This document shows positions 47,969-59,043 of a DNA stretch of 64,000 bases, piece after piece. Position 1 is the first letter of the stretch. Every line of letters starts with the position of its first letter. The position numbers were made by a program, and so were the translations under genes. The DNA comes from Pseudopyrenochaeta lycopersici (lineage: Eukaryota; Ascomycota; Dothideomycetes; Pleosporales; Pseudopyrenochaetaceae). The stretch is taken from positions 1,054,001-1,118,000 of the forward strand of contig NHZP01000007.1 in the NCBI GenBank assembly GCA_003313425.1, in the 5' to 3' direction. Below the pieces are notes generated by a model. The model was not told where the DNA came from. It searched no databases and worked only from the letters and a program-made list of their open reading frames with translations.

Positions 47969-49105
47969 TGTACTTGGTTCTATGTGTGAAGCTATCGATC
48001 AACCGATAGGAGATGCCTGGGCACATACAAAGAATTCTGGAGCAGTGGCTGCGGTGGAGACTGGGCGGTTTGCTCACGTGGGGAAATCGTCGTCGCTTCG
48101 GGTTGAAATGTGCAAACGGCACCTCACAGTACAGCTAGGCGTGCGTCCCTACAGGGTTGAATCGCGTGCTGATAAATAAGTTTGGGGTAGCAGGGCACGA
48201 GGGCACGAAGAAATATGTGATGAGGAGAGGAAGTGCTTTTGCTGGTCTGTGTGTACTCGTCGAAGTTAGAGTGAAAGTGAAGGTTGGGATACGGAAGTTA
48301 CGATAGTAGCGGGCTCGAGTATCATAATAAGAGAAGCAAGAAGAGGAAGCGATCGCGCGAGATGCAACTGCCAAATTGTTTGACGGAAAACACAACGAGG
48401 GAACGATGTCTAAAGGCATTGAGAAGAGACATATTGAAGGGTTTGAAGGGTTTGTACAGAATCATGTATCTTTACGAGTTGAAGTGGATGAGAAGGCCAA
48501 CCTCAACGATTCTCTCTGGTTCTAATGCGGATTTAGAGAAAAGCTTACGCTGTCCACCACGCTCTTTAGCAGAGGCCCAGATGGGTTGATGAGATAGAGA
48601 AGGCCAAGCAATCCCAATAGTTTTTGCCAATGTTTGCAAACTTGCTGGCTTACAAGTTGTGATATCGAGCTATAGTATGGATACCAGCTTGTGTTACCTA
48701 GGCTAGATGTGTAAAATGGAGGTGAGTATGTGGAAAAGTGGTTGCCATATTGTACATGGCAATTGCGGTTGGCCAAGGGCACTCAGAAATATACAGAAAG
48801 TACAGCATCCAACCGCAGCTGAAAAATTTAATTTCAGTGATCAATTGATGTTAATGGGAGGGCGCCAGGCGGGGAGCTATTAGTTTGGGCCGCACGTGAC
48901 GCGGAGGTGAGCGTAGAACCTCCGGTAGATTTTCTGAGCATTGGGATCATCAAGCACTCGGCCCACGAAGACACACGACGATCAAGGAGCTATTGCGGAC
49001 GTGGTCTTCCTTTCACGACCTTTTATACAGCTCTTAATACTCAACTGAGATTCCGGTCGAAGTTCATTGCCATCAGGGCACCAGTCGCCCGCATAAAACC
49101 TCGTC
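47969..49105. other. divergent intergenic region
   Basis: The 1.14-kb gap between the unknown gene (minus) and the mitochondrial ribosomal protein gene (plus) holds both promoters. A basic ORF at 48284-48589 (101 codons, Lys/Arg-rich start) has no support as a protein. Confidence 0.5.
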
Positions 49106-49824
49106 ATGGACGCCATACCGATCGCGAAAAAGCTTATAGCTTTCGGCAGCAAGAAGATATATCTGTGCGTTCTCATAGTCCCAATTGGTATTATTCAAGC
49201 TGATATGGGCTCTACAGTCCCAAATTCACGGTTGCGCTCGTCAGAACACCGAACATTTCCCCCTACCACGCGCGCTTTCTCGTCCCCCTCGACTTTTCCA
49301 AGTATGACCTTCGTGACTACCTCTACCACGCCTACAACGTAAAATGCTTCAACATTCGCTCCTACGTCAAACAACAGCCCGTACGCGACACGCGTGAACA
49401 ACCACGACATTGGTTCCGTCCCGAATCGAAGAAGTACATGACAGTTGAGATGGAACAACCATTCGTCTGGCCTGAGGTGCCGGACCTGGAACCCTGGGGC
49501 CAGAAGGAAAGGAGACAGGAGATCAAGGATGCAACAAAATTGAACGGAGCTATGGGTGCCAATGACGCCAGAAATGCTGCAAGCAAGTTGCGGGAGCAGG
49601 CCAGGATGCTGCTGCAGAAGGAGGAACCGTCAACGAGTGAGTCGATTGAGAGGAAGAAGGCGCAGGGTATGGAGCTCAGTCAAGTGGAGCAAGAGACGGA
49701 AGAGAAGAGACTAAAGAGGGAAGCGAGATTATTGACAATGTCAAGATTAAAGCTGTGGGAAGATAAGAGGACAGGGAAGGTTGTGCAAAGCGAGGACGCC
49801 GACCAGTTCACGATTAAGGCATAA
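49106..49824 (+). CDS. mitochondrial large-subunit ribosomal protein uL23m (MRPL23/Mrp20-like)
   Basis: Exon 1 49106-49164 (MDAIPIAKKLIAFGSKKIYL), intron 49165-49217 (53 nt, GTGCGT...TACAG), exon 2 49218-49824; 221 residues. The join yields KKIYLPKFTVALVRTPNISP, the typical uL23m entry, followed by FLVPLDFSKYDLRDYLYHAYNV, the segment that binds 23S-type rRNA near the exit tunnel. The fungal extension continues with RPRHWFRPESKKYMTVEMEQPFVWPEVPD and a charged helical tail. A stop codon lies in frame just upstream of the ATG, fixing the start. The ORF beginning at 49438 is only the C-terminal part of this exon. Confidence 0.93.
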
Positions 49825-51916
49825 TTTCGATCGAAGTCTTTGTATATTCGACTGTATTATATGCATTGGATGGTATAGATCTGCTGCGACATATGGAGGC
49901 ATCAATTTTGGTCACAATCATTGGATGTGTTTAAAATGTGCCATTTTTTGTGTTCAGCCGCGATTGATATACAGCTAAAAAGCATAGGAAGCCGTACAAG
50001 GTACGTTAGGCATGTCTTGAATGGTACTTATCTCTCACCACTCGAAATTACCTCGCTGAGAATCGGGTATTCCGCTTTGTGCTCTTCAACGTACGCTCAG
50101 GGCTTTCTGTGCATGACCAATGCTCTTGATTGGATAGATATTTTCTTGAGTGGCATGTATTGTCCGATGTCACCAGAAGACTAACATGTGCGGAATAGTG
50201 CAGCTGCAGCCATAGTACCCCAATACAGCTGGCAGATTTCTGAGAAGGCCTACATGGAAATTCTCTCCTCTCTCCTTATAATGTCTCACCGTGTCACATT
50301 ATGTTGTTTGGAAATGGCATCGGAGAATTCATCACAATTACAAAGCTGGCCAATGAGCTGTGCGACTCTTTGTTGGCTATATTTCCGAGTCCCAAACGTT
50401 GTGAACAAGCGAATGAACATCTATTTCACAAATTTTATCTGAAAATGGCTTTGATATTTACTATAATTTATTGTCGGTTCCGAGAGGGGTCAGTACCTGA
50501 AGCCGTCAATGAAGGCAATTACAAGCTCTGCATGACCCTAAGCGCACGTCTGTGTTGGTCGCCTTTTGTCCTGGAGGCGGCATGATCTAGAACACTATAA
50601 GAAAAGAAAGAAGGTTTGATGGTGGCATGCGTGGGAGGTGTTATGGGAGGACGTGCTCGTGGCCTGATAAAGATCATGCAGTGATAGCAAAATGAATTAA
50701 TCAGGAGAGATGCCAGAATTGGTAGTCCGTCTCAATCATAAATTAAAACTTTGAGATATCAAAACTCGTTCGAAATGAAAGATTATGCGCGCCCAAAGGG
50801 CTTCGTATGCACTAACAAGTGGTAGATTCAGAAAGGCCCGTTGTCGGGCATATTGGAGCCCTGTAAGGCAGTACTCAGCTCTTTCAAAGTTCGCCCGAAG
50901 GCAGCGTTGAACGTCACACCAAACCGCAAAAAACTACCAGAGCAGGCTCCATCCTCGCAAGCTCGATCAAGTAGCACTGGGTGATGGGTGCTGACCAATG
51001 ACGAGGTTTCCACGTGCTGTCTTACATGTACCCCTACATGGTTCCTCCAGGCTTCGTCATCACGTCTTGTGGATGAGTTGGCAGCGTGCATGGGCGTAAA
51101 CCTGGCCGTATGCGCCTGGCAAGTGTTGAAGACGAATGACCACAAAAAGAAGCACTTGATGTGAACAGCGTCAATGCGCAGTGCCTTTCCTGTCAAAGGC
51201 ATGTGTTTGCGAGGGCGGTGGAGACGGACAAAGTGAGGCACCGGTCAAGCTTCGGAGTGGTCCGGGAGGGGCTGTGCGAGCAACATGTTCGCAGTAAGGA
51301 AATGGCCACACGAAGTTGTCCGTCGGTGAGAGCAACCGGTCAGGAGACGAGTATGGTAGCAAATCAGGAGACCTGGTGGTCCCTTCAGGCTTGCCGTGCG
51401 GGTGGGCGAAGCGCCTGGAAGAAGGTAGTGGGGCCTGCCTGCTGCAACCCAAGCATGATGTCATGGCTGTGTGCCGTGAAGAAGCTGCCCACCACTGGCC
51501 CCAGCCTCAAATTCGGTAATATCTACGCTCGCACCGCGAAGCATCCTTGGGTCCAAGAATACCGGACAGTCATCAGCCTTTCCACCTTTCCCCGGCCAGA
51601 ATCTCTTTAAAATACGACTGCCGCCCGTGCCCTGCGACGGCTCGACACAACTCCCCCACCCACCTTATCCCGCTACTTCGCAGGCACACTTCATTCTTCG
51701 TTGCGACAACCCACAAACATTGAAACTTGCGCTGACAGCCAAGTAACTCCATTCTAAGTGGAACAATATCCGGTATGCTACTGCCACTGTCCCTTTCCCC
51801 CTCTTGCACCCGCTCACATCAAGCTTTGCCCAGGACCGAACCGAGTTACCATTTGCCTGCCGCAGGACCCTGAGAGAGAGAGAAGACCATCGCCCTTGCG
51901 GGTACAAAGCATCGCC
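49825..51916. other. intergenic / promoter and leader of DUF3824-type gene
   Basis: This 2.1-kb gap lies between two plus-strand genes. The first part is AT-rich. The last 400 bases before the ATG at 51917 are C/T-rich, typical of a fungal promoter and leader. The frame is open from 51758 but the extra 53 codons there look like leader, not protein. Confidence 0.5.
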
Positions 51917-53680
51917 ATGTCCGAGTACAGTTACGCGCCACATCGGTCGCACCGCACCCGGGAGCCAGAGTACGTCTCGGAGACGACGTACATTGAGCGC
52001 GGCGGTCGAGGAGCCCCAGTGCGAGACCTGGTCTACCGCCCCGCTCGCGAGGACAGCATCGAAGACATTCCGCGCGACTTCCCGCCACCAGGCACCGAGT
52101 ACAGACAGACCAAGTACCGCGAGGAATATGCCCCGCCCCGTCGCACTCGCTCAGTGAATCGCCGCGACGACTATGGCTACGACGACTATGATCGTTATGA
52201 CCGCCGAGGACGACGTGATCGCGACTACGATGACTATTCCGAGTACTCTGAGCGCCCCAAGCCTTCTCGTCGCAAGTCCATTGTCGACCAAGTCAAGGAC
52301 TTCGGCGAGGCCGCAGGTCTCGGAGGCGTCATCGGCGCAGTCACAGGTAACCGCGATCGTTCTCGCCACAGGCGGGACGACCGTGGCTACGATAGCGACA
52401 GGAACGGCTATTATGATGATCGCCGCGACCGCCGCTATGATTCAAGGTCCCGTAGTCGCAGCCGTGGAGGCCGCAAGTCCGAGAAGTGGGAACAAGCCGC
52501 CAAAGCCGCCATAGTAGCTGGAGCAGTTGAAGCCTTCCGCAGCCGCAACGTTCCAGGTGCCTGGACCGGCGCAAAGGGCCAACGCGTCGCAACTGCTGCT
52601 CTCGGTGCTGCTGGTATCGATGGTCTCATCGACAGGGACCCCGAGAAGCATGAGAAGCGACATGTCGCTGAATCAGCCTTGGGTGGTCTTGTGGCTTCTC
52701 GCCTAGCCAACGGTTCTCGCTCTCGATCTCGCGCTCGTGGCCGTGACGGCTCCAGGTCCCGATCTCGCACCCGCTCTCGATCCAGGTCTATCTTCGGACG
52801 CTCTCGCTCCCGTGGACGCTCTCACTCGCGCGACGGCGAACAGGAAGGAGGCGGCAATGGAATCGCCAAACTCGCTGGTACCGGAGCTGTCATCGCAGCA
52901 GGCAAGGCTCTCTACGATCGCGTGCGTTCCAAGTCTCGCTCTCGGCGCGAGCGTTCTCGCTCTTCCAGCGCCGACAGCTACGTACCATCGCGAAGGGGTA
53001 ACCGTCGTCGCTCATACAGCCGAGGCCGCGGTATGGAGGATAACTACTCAGAAGCTCCCTCCAGGGCTAACCCAGATCGCAGACTAGCAGCAGCCGGTGG
53101 GGCGGGCGCAGGTGCTCTGACAGCCCAAGGCGCAGGAGATCGTGATCGGAGTAGACGGAGCTCTAGCAGTGACTCTGACTCTACCACGGACATGGAGCAA
53201 AAGCGCAAAAAGCTACGAGGTAAGGAACTCCTCACTGCCGGGCTCGCCACTGTGGCAACCATTCATGCGGCCCACGGTGTCTATTCGTCCATGGTAGCCT
53301 CTGAGAAGCGGCGCAAACTCGTTGGTGAAGGCGAAATGTCTCCCGAAGAGGCGCGGAAACGCAAATCGAAGAATATGCTCCAGGACGCTGCCGCCGTGGG
53401 CATTGCTGCCCTCGGTATCAAATCCGCATACTCGGAGTGGAAAGAGATGAATGAGCAACGCCATAGCGTCAAGGAACTCGAGACGCGTCGCCGCAAGAGG
53501 AGAAAGCAGCGCGAGAGGAGGGAGAGGGAGGCCCGGCAGAACGCATTTGGTGGCATGAATGGAGCAATGGCTAATTCGTACGCATATCCTGCAGCCGCCA
53601 ACCCGTCTTATCCTTCTACGGCCTATGCGGATGGAAACCCGTATTCTATGCCGCCGCCACCTATGGGTGCGAGATACTAG
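51917..53680 (+). CDS. Arg/Ser/Tyr/Asp-rich DUF3824-type protein
   Basis: A single exon of 587 residues from MSEYSYAPHRSHRTREPE. The N-terminal third is rich in Arg, Asp and Tyr (DDYGYDDYDRYDRRGRRDRDYDD). The middle alternates short glycine/alanine-rich helical segments (DFGEAAGLGGVIGAVTG, WEQAAKAAIVAGAVEAFR, GQRVATAALGAAGIDGLID, AESALGGLVASRLA, GIAKLAGTGAVIAAGKALYD, GKELLTAGLATVATIHAAHG, LQDAAAVGIAALGIKSAYSEW) with Arg-Ser runs, the layout of the fungal DUF3824 family. These hydrophobic repeats could be membrane-inserting hairpins; the RS runs resemble splicing-factor tails, but there is no RRM. The function is unknown to me. The ORF also opens upstream at 51758, but that part does not look coding. 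Confidence 0.82.
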   Translation: MSEYSYAPHRSHRTREPEYVSETTYIERGGRGAPVRDLVYRPAREDSIEDIPRDFPPPGTEYRQTKYREEYAPPRRTRSVNRRDDYGYDDYDRYDRRGRRDRDYDDYSEYSERPKPSRRKSIVDQVKDFGEAAGLGGVIGAVTGNRDRSRHRRDDRGYDSDRNGYYDDRRDRRYDSRSRSRSRGGRKSEKWEQAAKAAIVAGAVEAFRSRNVPGAWTGAKGQRVATAALGAAGIDGLIDRDPEKHEKRHVAESALGGLVASRLANGSRSRSRARGRDGSRSRSRTRSRSRSIFGRSRSRGRSHSRDGEQEGGGNGIAKLAGTGAVIAAGKALYDRVRSKSRSRRERSRSSSADSYVPSRRGNRRRSYSRGRGMEDNYSEAPSRANPDRRLAAAGGAGAGALTAQGAGDRDRSRRSSSSDSDSTTDMEQKRKKLRGKELLTAGLATVATIHAAHGVYSSMVASEKRRKLVGEGEMSPEEARKRKSKNMLQDAAAVGIAALGIKSAYSEWKEMNEQRHSVKELETRRRKRRKQRERREREARQNAFGGMNGAMANSYAYPAAANPSYPSTAYADGNPYSMPPPPMGARY

Positions 53681-54443
53681 CGTTTCTACATTTCCTTTTC
53701 CGGTTCCTCTTGGTTACAATTTTTTCCATGGTCTGGTGGTTGGGGTTGAGAGTGAGAGAGTGTATCGGTACATGTCCTTTTGGTATGACTTTACAGCCGA
53801 GTAGTCTGGATGAGACTAGGATTTTTTTTCTTTGTTCGCGTTTCAATTATCCAGTTTTTGTGAATTTTTTTATTACTTTCCTTGGAGGAGGGGGGGTAGT
53901 GCAATGCGTGGTTGGCATTTTGCGTTGAACGAATGGCATATTTGGTAATGCGATACGAGTCTTCCGGCTCAACGACGATAAACGACTTATGAAATCACAT
54001 AGATCAATGAACAAACAGTCCCTTTATAATCACAGGATCTGGGCTTTGTTTGACGTGGTGTGTGATTGGAATGCTCGGCTCCGCCGCAACGTCATCCCGG
54101 AATCAGTACCACGGTACGGCTCGATCATACGTCTTTGCCCAGCATGGCTTCTGGCGTTGACCCTTGATCGTAGCATACGTATACGGCCGATGGTGAGGGA
54201 TGACTGAGAAAATGTATCTAGCTTTCATTGCTCTATAGCATGCATGCGTACATCTTTCATCCCGTTAACTGATTCCTAACGCCAGCCGCCCGAGGCGGTT
54301 ACTCATCGCACGAATGCAAGATGATAATATTTCCGACAAAAATCCATCGCTAATATCATGCTGTCATGCCAAATGGCAAGTTTGCGCTCTTGAAGCACGA
54401 AATTTCATCGTTTTCCACCCTCGTTTCAAGATGCGGGAGCAGC
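53681..54443. other. convergent intergenic region
   Basis: This 763-base gap between the DUF3824-type gene and the Mob-family gene begins with T-rich 3' untranslated sequence. No gene is seen. Confidence 0.55.
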
Positions 54444-55717
54444 CTACTGCCCACCAGAACTTCGCGGTGGCGCATTCTCCTTCGATGCCGAGGGTGGTAG
54501 CAAGCCCTTCTCTGTCCAGAGATCAAGAAGTGGTTGCATAGGCTCAATCTCCTTATCTCCGATCAGGTTGAACAGTTTTCCAACGTTGACAAAGTGAAGA
54601 AAGCATGTATTGAGCTCCTTGTAGGCACCCACGTTCCAGAAGGGCTCTAGCCAATGGCCATGGTAAATATGAGCGTAGCACCGCATCATCTGGCGGTAGA
54701 TGCTCCTAATGTCTGTCTCAAAGTTCTCTGGGAAGCCGGATGACTTACCAAGCCAGTCGCGGCCTGCTAGTTGAGAGAGGGGAGCATTTACGCTGGTAGG
54801 TCCAAGTGGCTGTGGAGTGGAGTTGGATGATAGGGAGCCGGACGCGTAGGTTGGCGCCGCGATGGAAACAGAGGTAGTATCGGTGGGGAAAATGCTGGGG
54901 TCGTTGATCTTGCCGACGATCCACTTTTGTACGAGGTTGATGTACTGGATTGCTGGAATCTTGATAGGCTTCTTGTTGTTGTCGAGCCAGGTGTAGGTGT
55001 GGCCACTGGCCGACATGGTAGGGCACACATCTGGGTTGCAAATCGGTTTGCTGGTTCGGTCATCTACCACTTTGATGACATCAATCATCTGCTCCATCAG
55101 ACGATACTGCTCCACAACTTATCACGTGGTTAGTATTAGCCATGGACTGGGTGAAAATGGACGTACCTTGGTGTGCGAGCCATTCGCCCTCCTCGACCAG
55201 CTTCGGCTTGGCGGCCAAGGTCATGAAGTTGCCTTTGACAATCAAGTCGGAATACTCTTCTCGGAAGAAGAAAGGCGGTCTGCGGGAGCCAGATGGCACG
55301 GACCCTTCCGAGGGAGCACCCTGGCTCTCAAAGGACATGGCAGAAGACAGAGCGGGGGAGTGTGGCATAGGTGGCACACTCGGAGGCTGCTGAGAAGTAG
55401 GCGATGCAGCGTATGCAGTTGTTGGCGATGGAGTGCCTCCTTTGCCTTGTTGCTGATTGCCCTTGTTGGAACGACCTGCCAGTCCTTGGCGACTATCAGG
55501 GAGAAGTTAGAGAAGAAAAGCAAGCTCGGGCAGCTGGGGCATGGCGAGATAAAGGGCAGCAGTATAGGGGACTAGATGGGAAGTGGCGTGCATATAGGAA
55601 GTTTTGATATTGTGAGACAGAGTGCAGCAGCGCGCATGAAACAAATCGGCATATATGGCGTGGCCTGGGGGAGGGAGCTGTGCCAAGCACTCACACGCTG
55701 GAGAAGAAGGAGGCCAT
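54444..55717 (-). CDS. Mob1/phocein family protein
   Basis: Exons 55717-55695 (MASFFSSV), 55492-55167 and 55117-54444 (introns 202 and 49 nt) give 340 residues. After a Gln/Pro/Ser-rich stretch the Mob fold begins at PPFFFREEYSDLIVKGNFMT. It includes GEWLAHQVVEQYRLMEQMIDVI, the zinc ligands Cys143 and Cys148 in ICNPDVCPTMSASG, then YTWLDNNKKPIKIPAIQYI, and the His ligands in RCYAHIYHGHW at about 265-272, ending with FLHFVNVGKLFNLI and MQPLLDLW. Mob proteins are coactivators of NDR/LATS kinases (cytokinesis, polarity) or STRIPAK members. This sequence fits neither Mob1 nor Mob2 closely and has an insert of about 40 low-complexity residues after FPTD, so I leave the subclass open. Confidence 0.9.
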
Positions 55718-56107
55718 GCTCAGCGGATTTTAGATCTGCCGTGTGCTTTGGAGAGTGCGGAGTCGACGAGGCACTTGACTAAGGCGGCAGAGTGCGTATG
55801 CAGAGTGACAGAGGAGGGGGACGTTGGTGATACGTCTCGAACGGCCAGCGATTTTGGGCCCGCTTCAGGCCTGCACAGGAAGGGGTGGCGCGCTATGTCT
55901 GATTGGGAAAGCGCGCCTTGATATGTTGCTCGGAACTTTGTTCGCTGCGCAGTCGCCAATTCACTCTTGCGCGTCCCGTCCGCTCTGCCATCGCATTTGG
56001 CACTGCCGTAGTTCGCATCCTGGTCGCCGTCTGCGCTGGAGGAGCCTGCGCCCACTGGAGTCCATCTCATTGCACGCGCGAAGCCCGGGTCAACCGCGAC
56101 GGCAGCC
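55718..56107. promoter_or_regulatory. divergent promoter region Mob-family / LEO1
   Basis: These 390 bases separate the two start codons and must hold both promoters. No clear element can be named. Confidence 0.55.
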
Positions 56108-57507
56108 ATGTCGGCCATCTCAGACGACGAGGGCACAGGACTGGCGTCTCCGGCCGAGAACGGAGAAGGCACGCCGCGTGACACGGTTGAAGAGGAAGGC
56201 CTGGACGAAGACGTCGACGACCTGTTTGGCGACGAAGACGATGCGCCAGCGTGAGTGGCGGCTGCGAGAGTGCTGGTGTACTCGACACTGATGTCATTGG
56301 CAGGGAGCAGCGCAAGCTCGACGACGAAGAGCTCGACTCGGGCGACGATGAGGGCCGGGCCGACCGCGCCAGAGCGGCCGAGGCAGGCGAGGACGAGGGC
56401 GAGCAGCAGACGTTCGCATTCATGGACGCAGACCTGGCGCGCCACGCCATTCCCGAGCCCACCGACAACGAGCTCTACCTGCTCAAAGTACCGCGATTCC
56501 TCTCCTTCGAGCCCACTGCATTCAGCCACAAGACCTTCCAGCCTCCGTCGACAGACCACCACTCCAAGCTCGCCGCCTCGGAACACTTCTCGGCATACAA
56601 CACCGCCATGTCGACGATTCGATGGCGTCGCTCGCCCTCCAACAACGCCGAGCTCCAGTCGAACGCCCGTATCTTGCGATGGTCGGACGGCTCGCTCACC
56701 CTACAGTTCGCCAACGACCCCACAACCCAATTCGACATTGATGCCAACACGCTGGCTCCCCCGCAAATCAACCCCAAGATACCCACCCCAACCGCTATCA
56801 AGGAAGACAGGGCAGGCAGCAAGGCCAATGCGAAGAAGGAAAGCTATACCTATTTGGTAGCCCCGTACGAAGAAGCGAACGTCATGCGCGTGACCAACAA
56901 GCTCACAACTGCCCTCAACATCGTCCCCGCCGCAAACCTCAAAGACGCTGCTCTCGAGAAACTTCAGAATGACTTGGCAGAACTGGCCACCCGCGGCCGC
57001 GACGAGTCCGACCAAGCCATATCCTTTGTCGACGTGAACGAAGACCCCGAGCTGCGTCGCCAACGCGAAGAAGCAACCTTCAAGGAAAAGCAGCGACAAG
57101 CCCGCGCACGCGAAAAGCACGAAGCCCGCCAAGCCGAACGCGCAAACCGCACCATGGGCCGCTCCGGAGGACGCTCTGCTGGGGGAGGTCTCGACATTGA
57201 CGATCTTGAAGGCGTTCCTCGCGGCCCTCGGAAACCACGGCAGAAAAGCGGACTGCGGAGGGACTGGAGCGACGATGAGGATTATGGAAGACCGGGGAGG
57301 AACAGAGAGGATGACTATGACGAGGAAGACGACTTCATTGCGGCAAGTGATGAAGAGCCTGAAATCGTCGAGGATGATGACGATCTCGATGATGGGATTT
57401 TGGCAAGTCCGAAGAGGGGGAGAGGAGGCGACGATGACGATGACGAGGTCGTCGTCAGCAGGACAAAGCGGAGAAGGGTTGTGGATGACGATGAAGATGA
57501 GGAGTGA
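56108..57507 (+). CDS. LEO1: Paf1 complex subunit LEO1
   Basis: Exons 56108-56250 and 56304-57507 with a 53-nt intron (GTGAGT...GGCAG) give 448 residues. The N-terminus is strongly acidic (EEEGLDEDVDDLFGDEDD, LDDEELDSGDDEG). The Leo1 core begins at NELYLLKVPRFLSFEPTAFS and continues through IRWRRSP, ARILRWSDGSLTLQF and ESYTYLVAPYEEANVMRV to about residue 260. A basic helix (RRQREEATFKEKQRQARAREKHEARQ) and an acidic C-terminal tail with RTKRRR follow. Leo1 is part of the Paf1 complex, which travels with RNA polymerase II and supports H2B ubiquitination and elongation. Nothing is missing. Confidence 0.95.
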
Positions 57508-57711
57508 ACAGACAGAAGGCAGGTCAGGTTTAGTTCCAAGGCAAACACGAAAAAGTATCCGACTTTTGCCAATTTTGGGTATTAGCATAGCATGGCGTAT
57601 GGTTATTTTGGTCTAGGTGTAAGACGTAGAGATTTGCTCGGAAGGACCTCGAGTCTCAAAGGAGCTGCTTATTACCATCCCTCCTACCACATCAGTATGC
57701 TACGCGTTGCA

Positions 57712-59043
57712 TCAAACCAGAGGCCGAGCAGCATCAGCTTTCATCGATGGAAGGATCCCAAGTTTCGCCATCTCCTGGAACATCTCAAAAATGCTCTCCA
57801 AAGTATCTACAAATCCACAGAACCCAAATTGTCTTGCCTTGTTCATAGAGAGGGTACCAAAGGGTAGAAAGGCAAAGTCGCCTATGAAAACGTCCTGAGC
57901 GTCGCCTTCGAACAGATTCTTTGTCAGCTGACCATTCGACTGCTTCATAATCGCCTGCCAGGTTTCTGCGTTGGATGGCTGCTTAGCCCACTGCATGAGC
58001 GGGTGTGATAAGTTGAGAACAAGTGATGGTCCGTAACCCAAAGGTGCTTCTTTCCCCCCGGCCAACGCTAGAGCTGCGTACTTGGACTCGTCTTCTTCTG
58101 GCCCTATAATTGACTCGACACCGAACCAACGGCCCAGCTCATTGAAGAACCGGTCCCAACTCAGCAGCCCGCCATCTTGAGCATTAAAAGCTTGGTTCTT
58201 GCAATGCTCTTCAAGCACAGCCCATTCACTCAGGTAGCCTGTAAGGCGGGCAGTGGAATGAGCCGCCTCAAACTGCCATGAGCTGAAGTGCCCGCCGAAC
58301 CGCAAGGGTTCATTGTTGTGTGCTTGAACAGCTGCGTAAACGCCAAAGGAGAGGAAAGTGTTCATGGACGCGTATTGGATCGCGCCAATAACCGCTGCTG
58401 GCATTACAATATTCCATGCTGTCTCTGGATGACTATCACAAAACGAGCGCAGAGCATCTTCCTGGTGATAGTAAAAGCTTGGTGCTAGATGTCTAGGCTG
58501 AGGATCCGACTCCACGAGAGGCGTACGCACGCGTCCAATATGCACACCATAGTTCTTTCCGCCGGTTTGCAGTAGGATCCGCTTAGGCTTGATGCCTGCA
58601 ACGGGAAGGGCATTCAAAAAGTTCTTGAAAGGCGGCACATTTGCGTCCACCAAGTCATCCGCTTTGCTTGGATCCATAGCGCTTTTGCCCGTCTTGGGCG
58701 AAAGATATGCATAGTAAAACACATAATCCGCTGATACTCCAGCATCTTTGAGCTGTTTGGCAATCTGCTCGCTCGAACAGCTGAGATCAATCGACAGATG
58801 CTGGATACGGGCGCGTTGCTCTTCTGTGAGCAAGGCGAGTAACTCATCGGTCAATGGGCTCCTGGAAATAGCATAAATGGTCGACCAACGGTCCGGTGTG
58901 TCCAGCAGCGCGCGTATGGTGTGAAAGCCTGAGATACCAGTTGCGCCACATACAACCGCTTTCAGACCTTTGATGGCAGGGTCGAATACCGGCAAGTTGC
59001 GATAAATGCCTGACTGACGGAGGGGATATTGGGAGGAACTCAT
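57712..59043 (-). CDS. PRISE-type short-chain reductase (progesterone 5-beta-reductase/iridoid synthase-like)
   Basis: A single exon of 443 residues. The Rossmann dinucleotide motif is VVCGATGISGFH (Gly33, Gly36, Gly39). SRSP after the second strand suggests NADPH preference. The family marks follow: YYAYLSPK, RILLQTGGKNYGVHIG and the catalytic-Tyr region APSFYYHQEDAL at about 185-195, with IVMPAAVIGAI after it. PRISE enzymes reduce activated enones (1,4-reduction); in fungi they occur in secondary-metabolite and catabolic loci. The substrate here is unknown. It is the downstream member of a minus-strand trio with a CYP504-like P450 and fumarylacetoacetase. Confidence 0.88.
   Translation of the reverse strand: MSSSQYPLRQSGIYRNLPVFDPAIKGLKAVVCGATGISGFHTIRALLDTPDRWSTIYAISRSPLTDELLALLTEEQRARIQHLSIDLSCSSEQIAKQLKDAGVSADYVFYYAYLSPKTGKSAMDPSKADDLVDANVPPFKNFLNALPVAGIKPKRILLQTGGKNYGVHIGRVRTPLVESDPQPRHLAPSFYYHQEDALRSFCDSHPETAWNIVMPAAVIGAIQYASMNTFLSFGVYAAVQAHNNEPLRFGGHFSSWQFEAAHSTARLTGYLSEWAVLEEHCKNQAFNAQDGGLLSWDRFFNELGRWFGVESIIGPEEDESKYAALALAGGKEAPLGYGPSLVLNLSHPLMQWAKQPSNAETWQAIMKQSNGQLTKNLFEGDAQDVFIGDFAFLPFGTLSMNKARQFGFCGFVDTLESIFEMFQEMAKLGILPSMKADAARPLV

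Noticed and set aside
48284..48589. basic 101-codon ORF
   Set aside because: Lys/Arg-rich start only; it lies in a divergent promoter region without splice partner or domain.
56701..57588. 295-codon minus-strand ORF
   Set aside because: Antisense to LEO1; the hydrophobic Ile/Val-rich sequence is the complement of acidic GAT/GAC codons.
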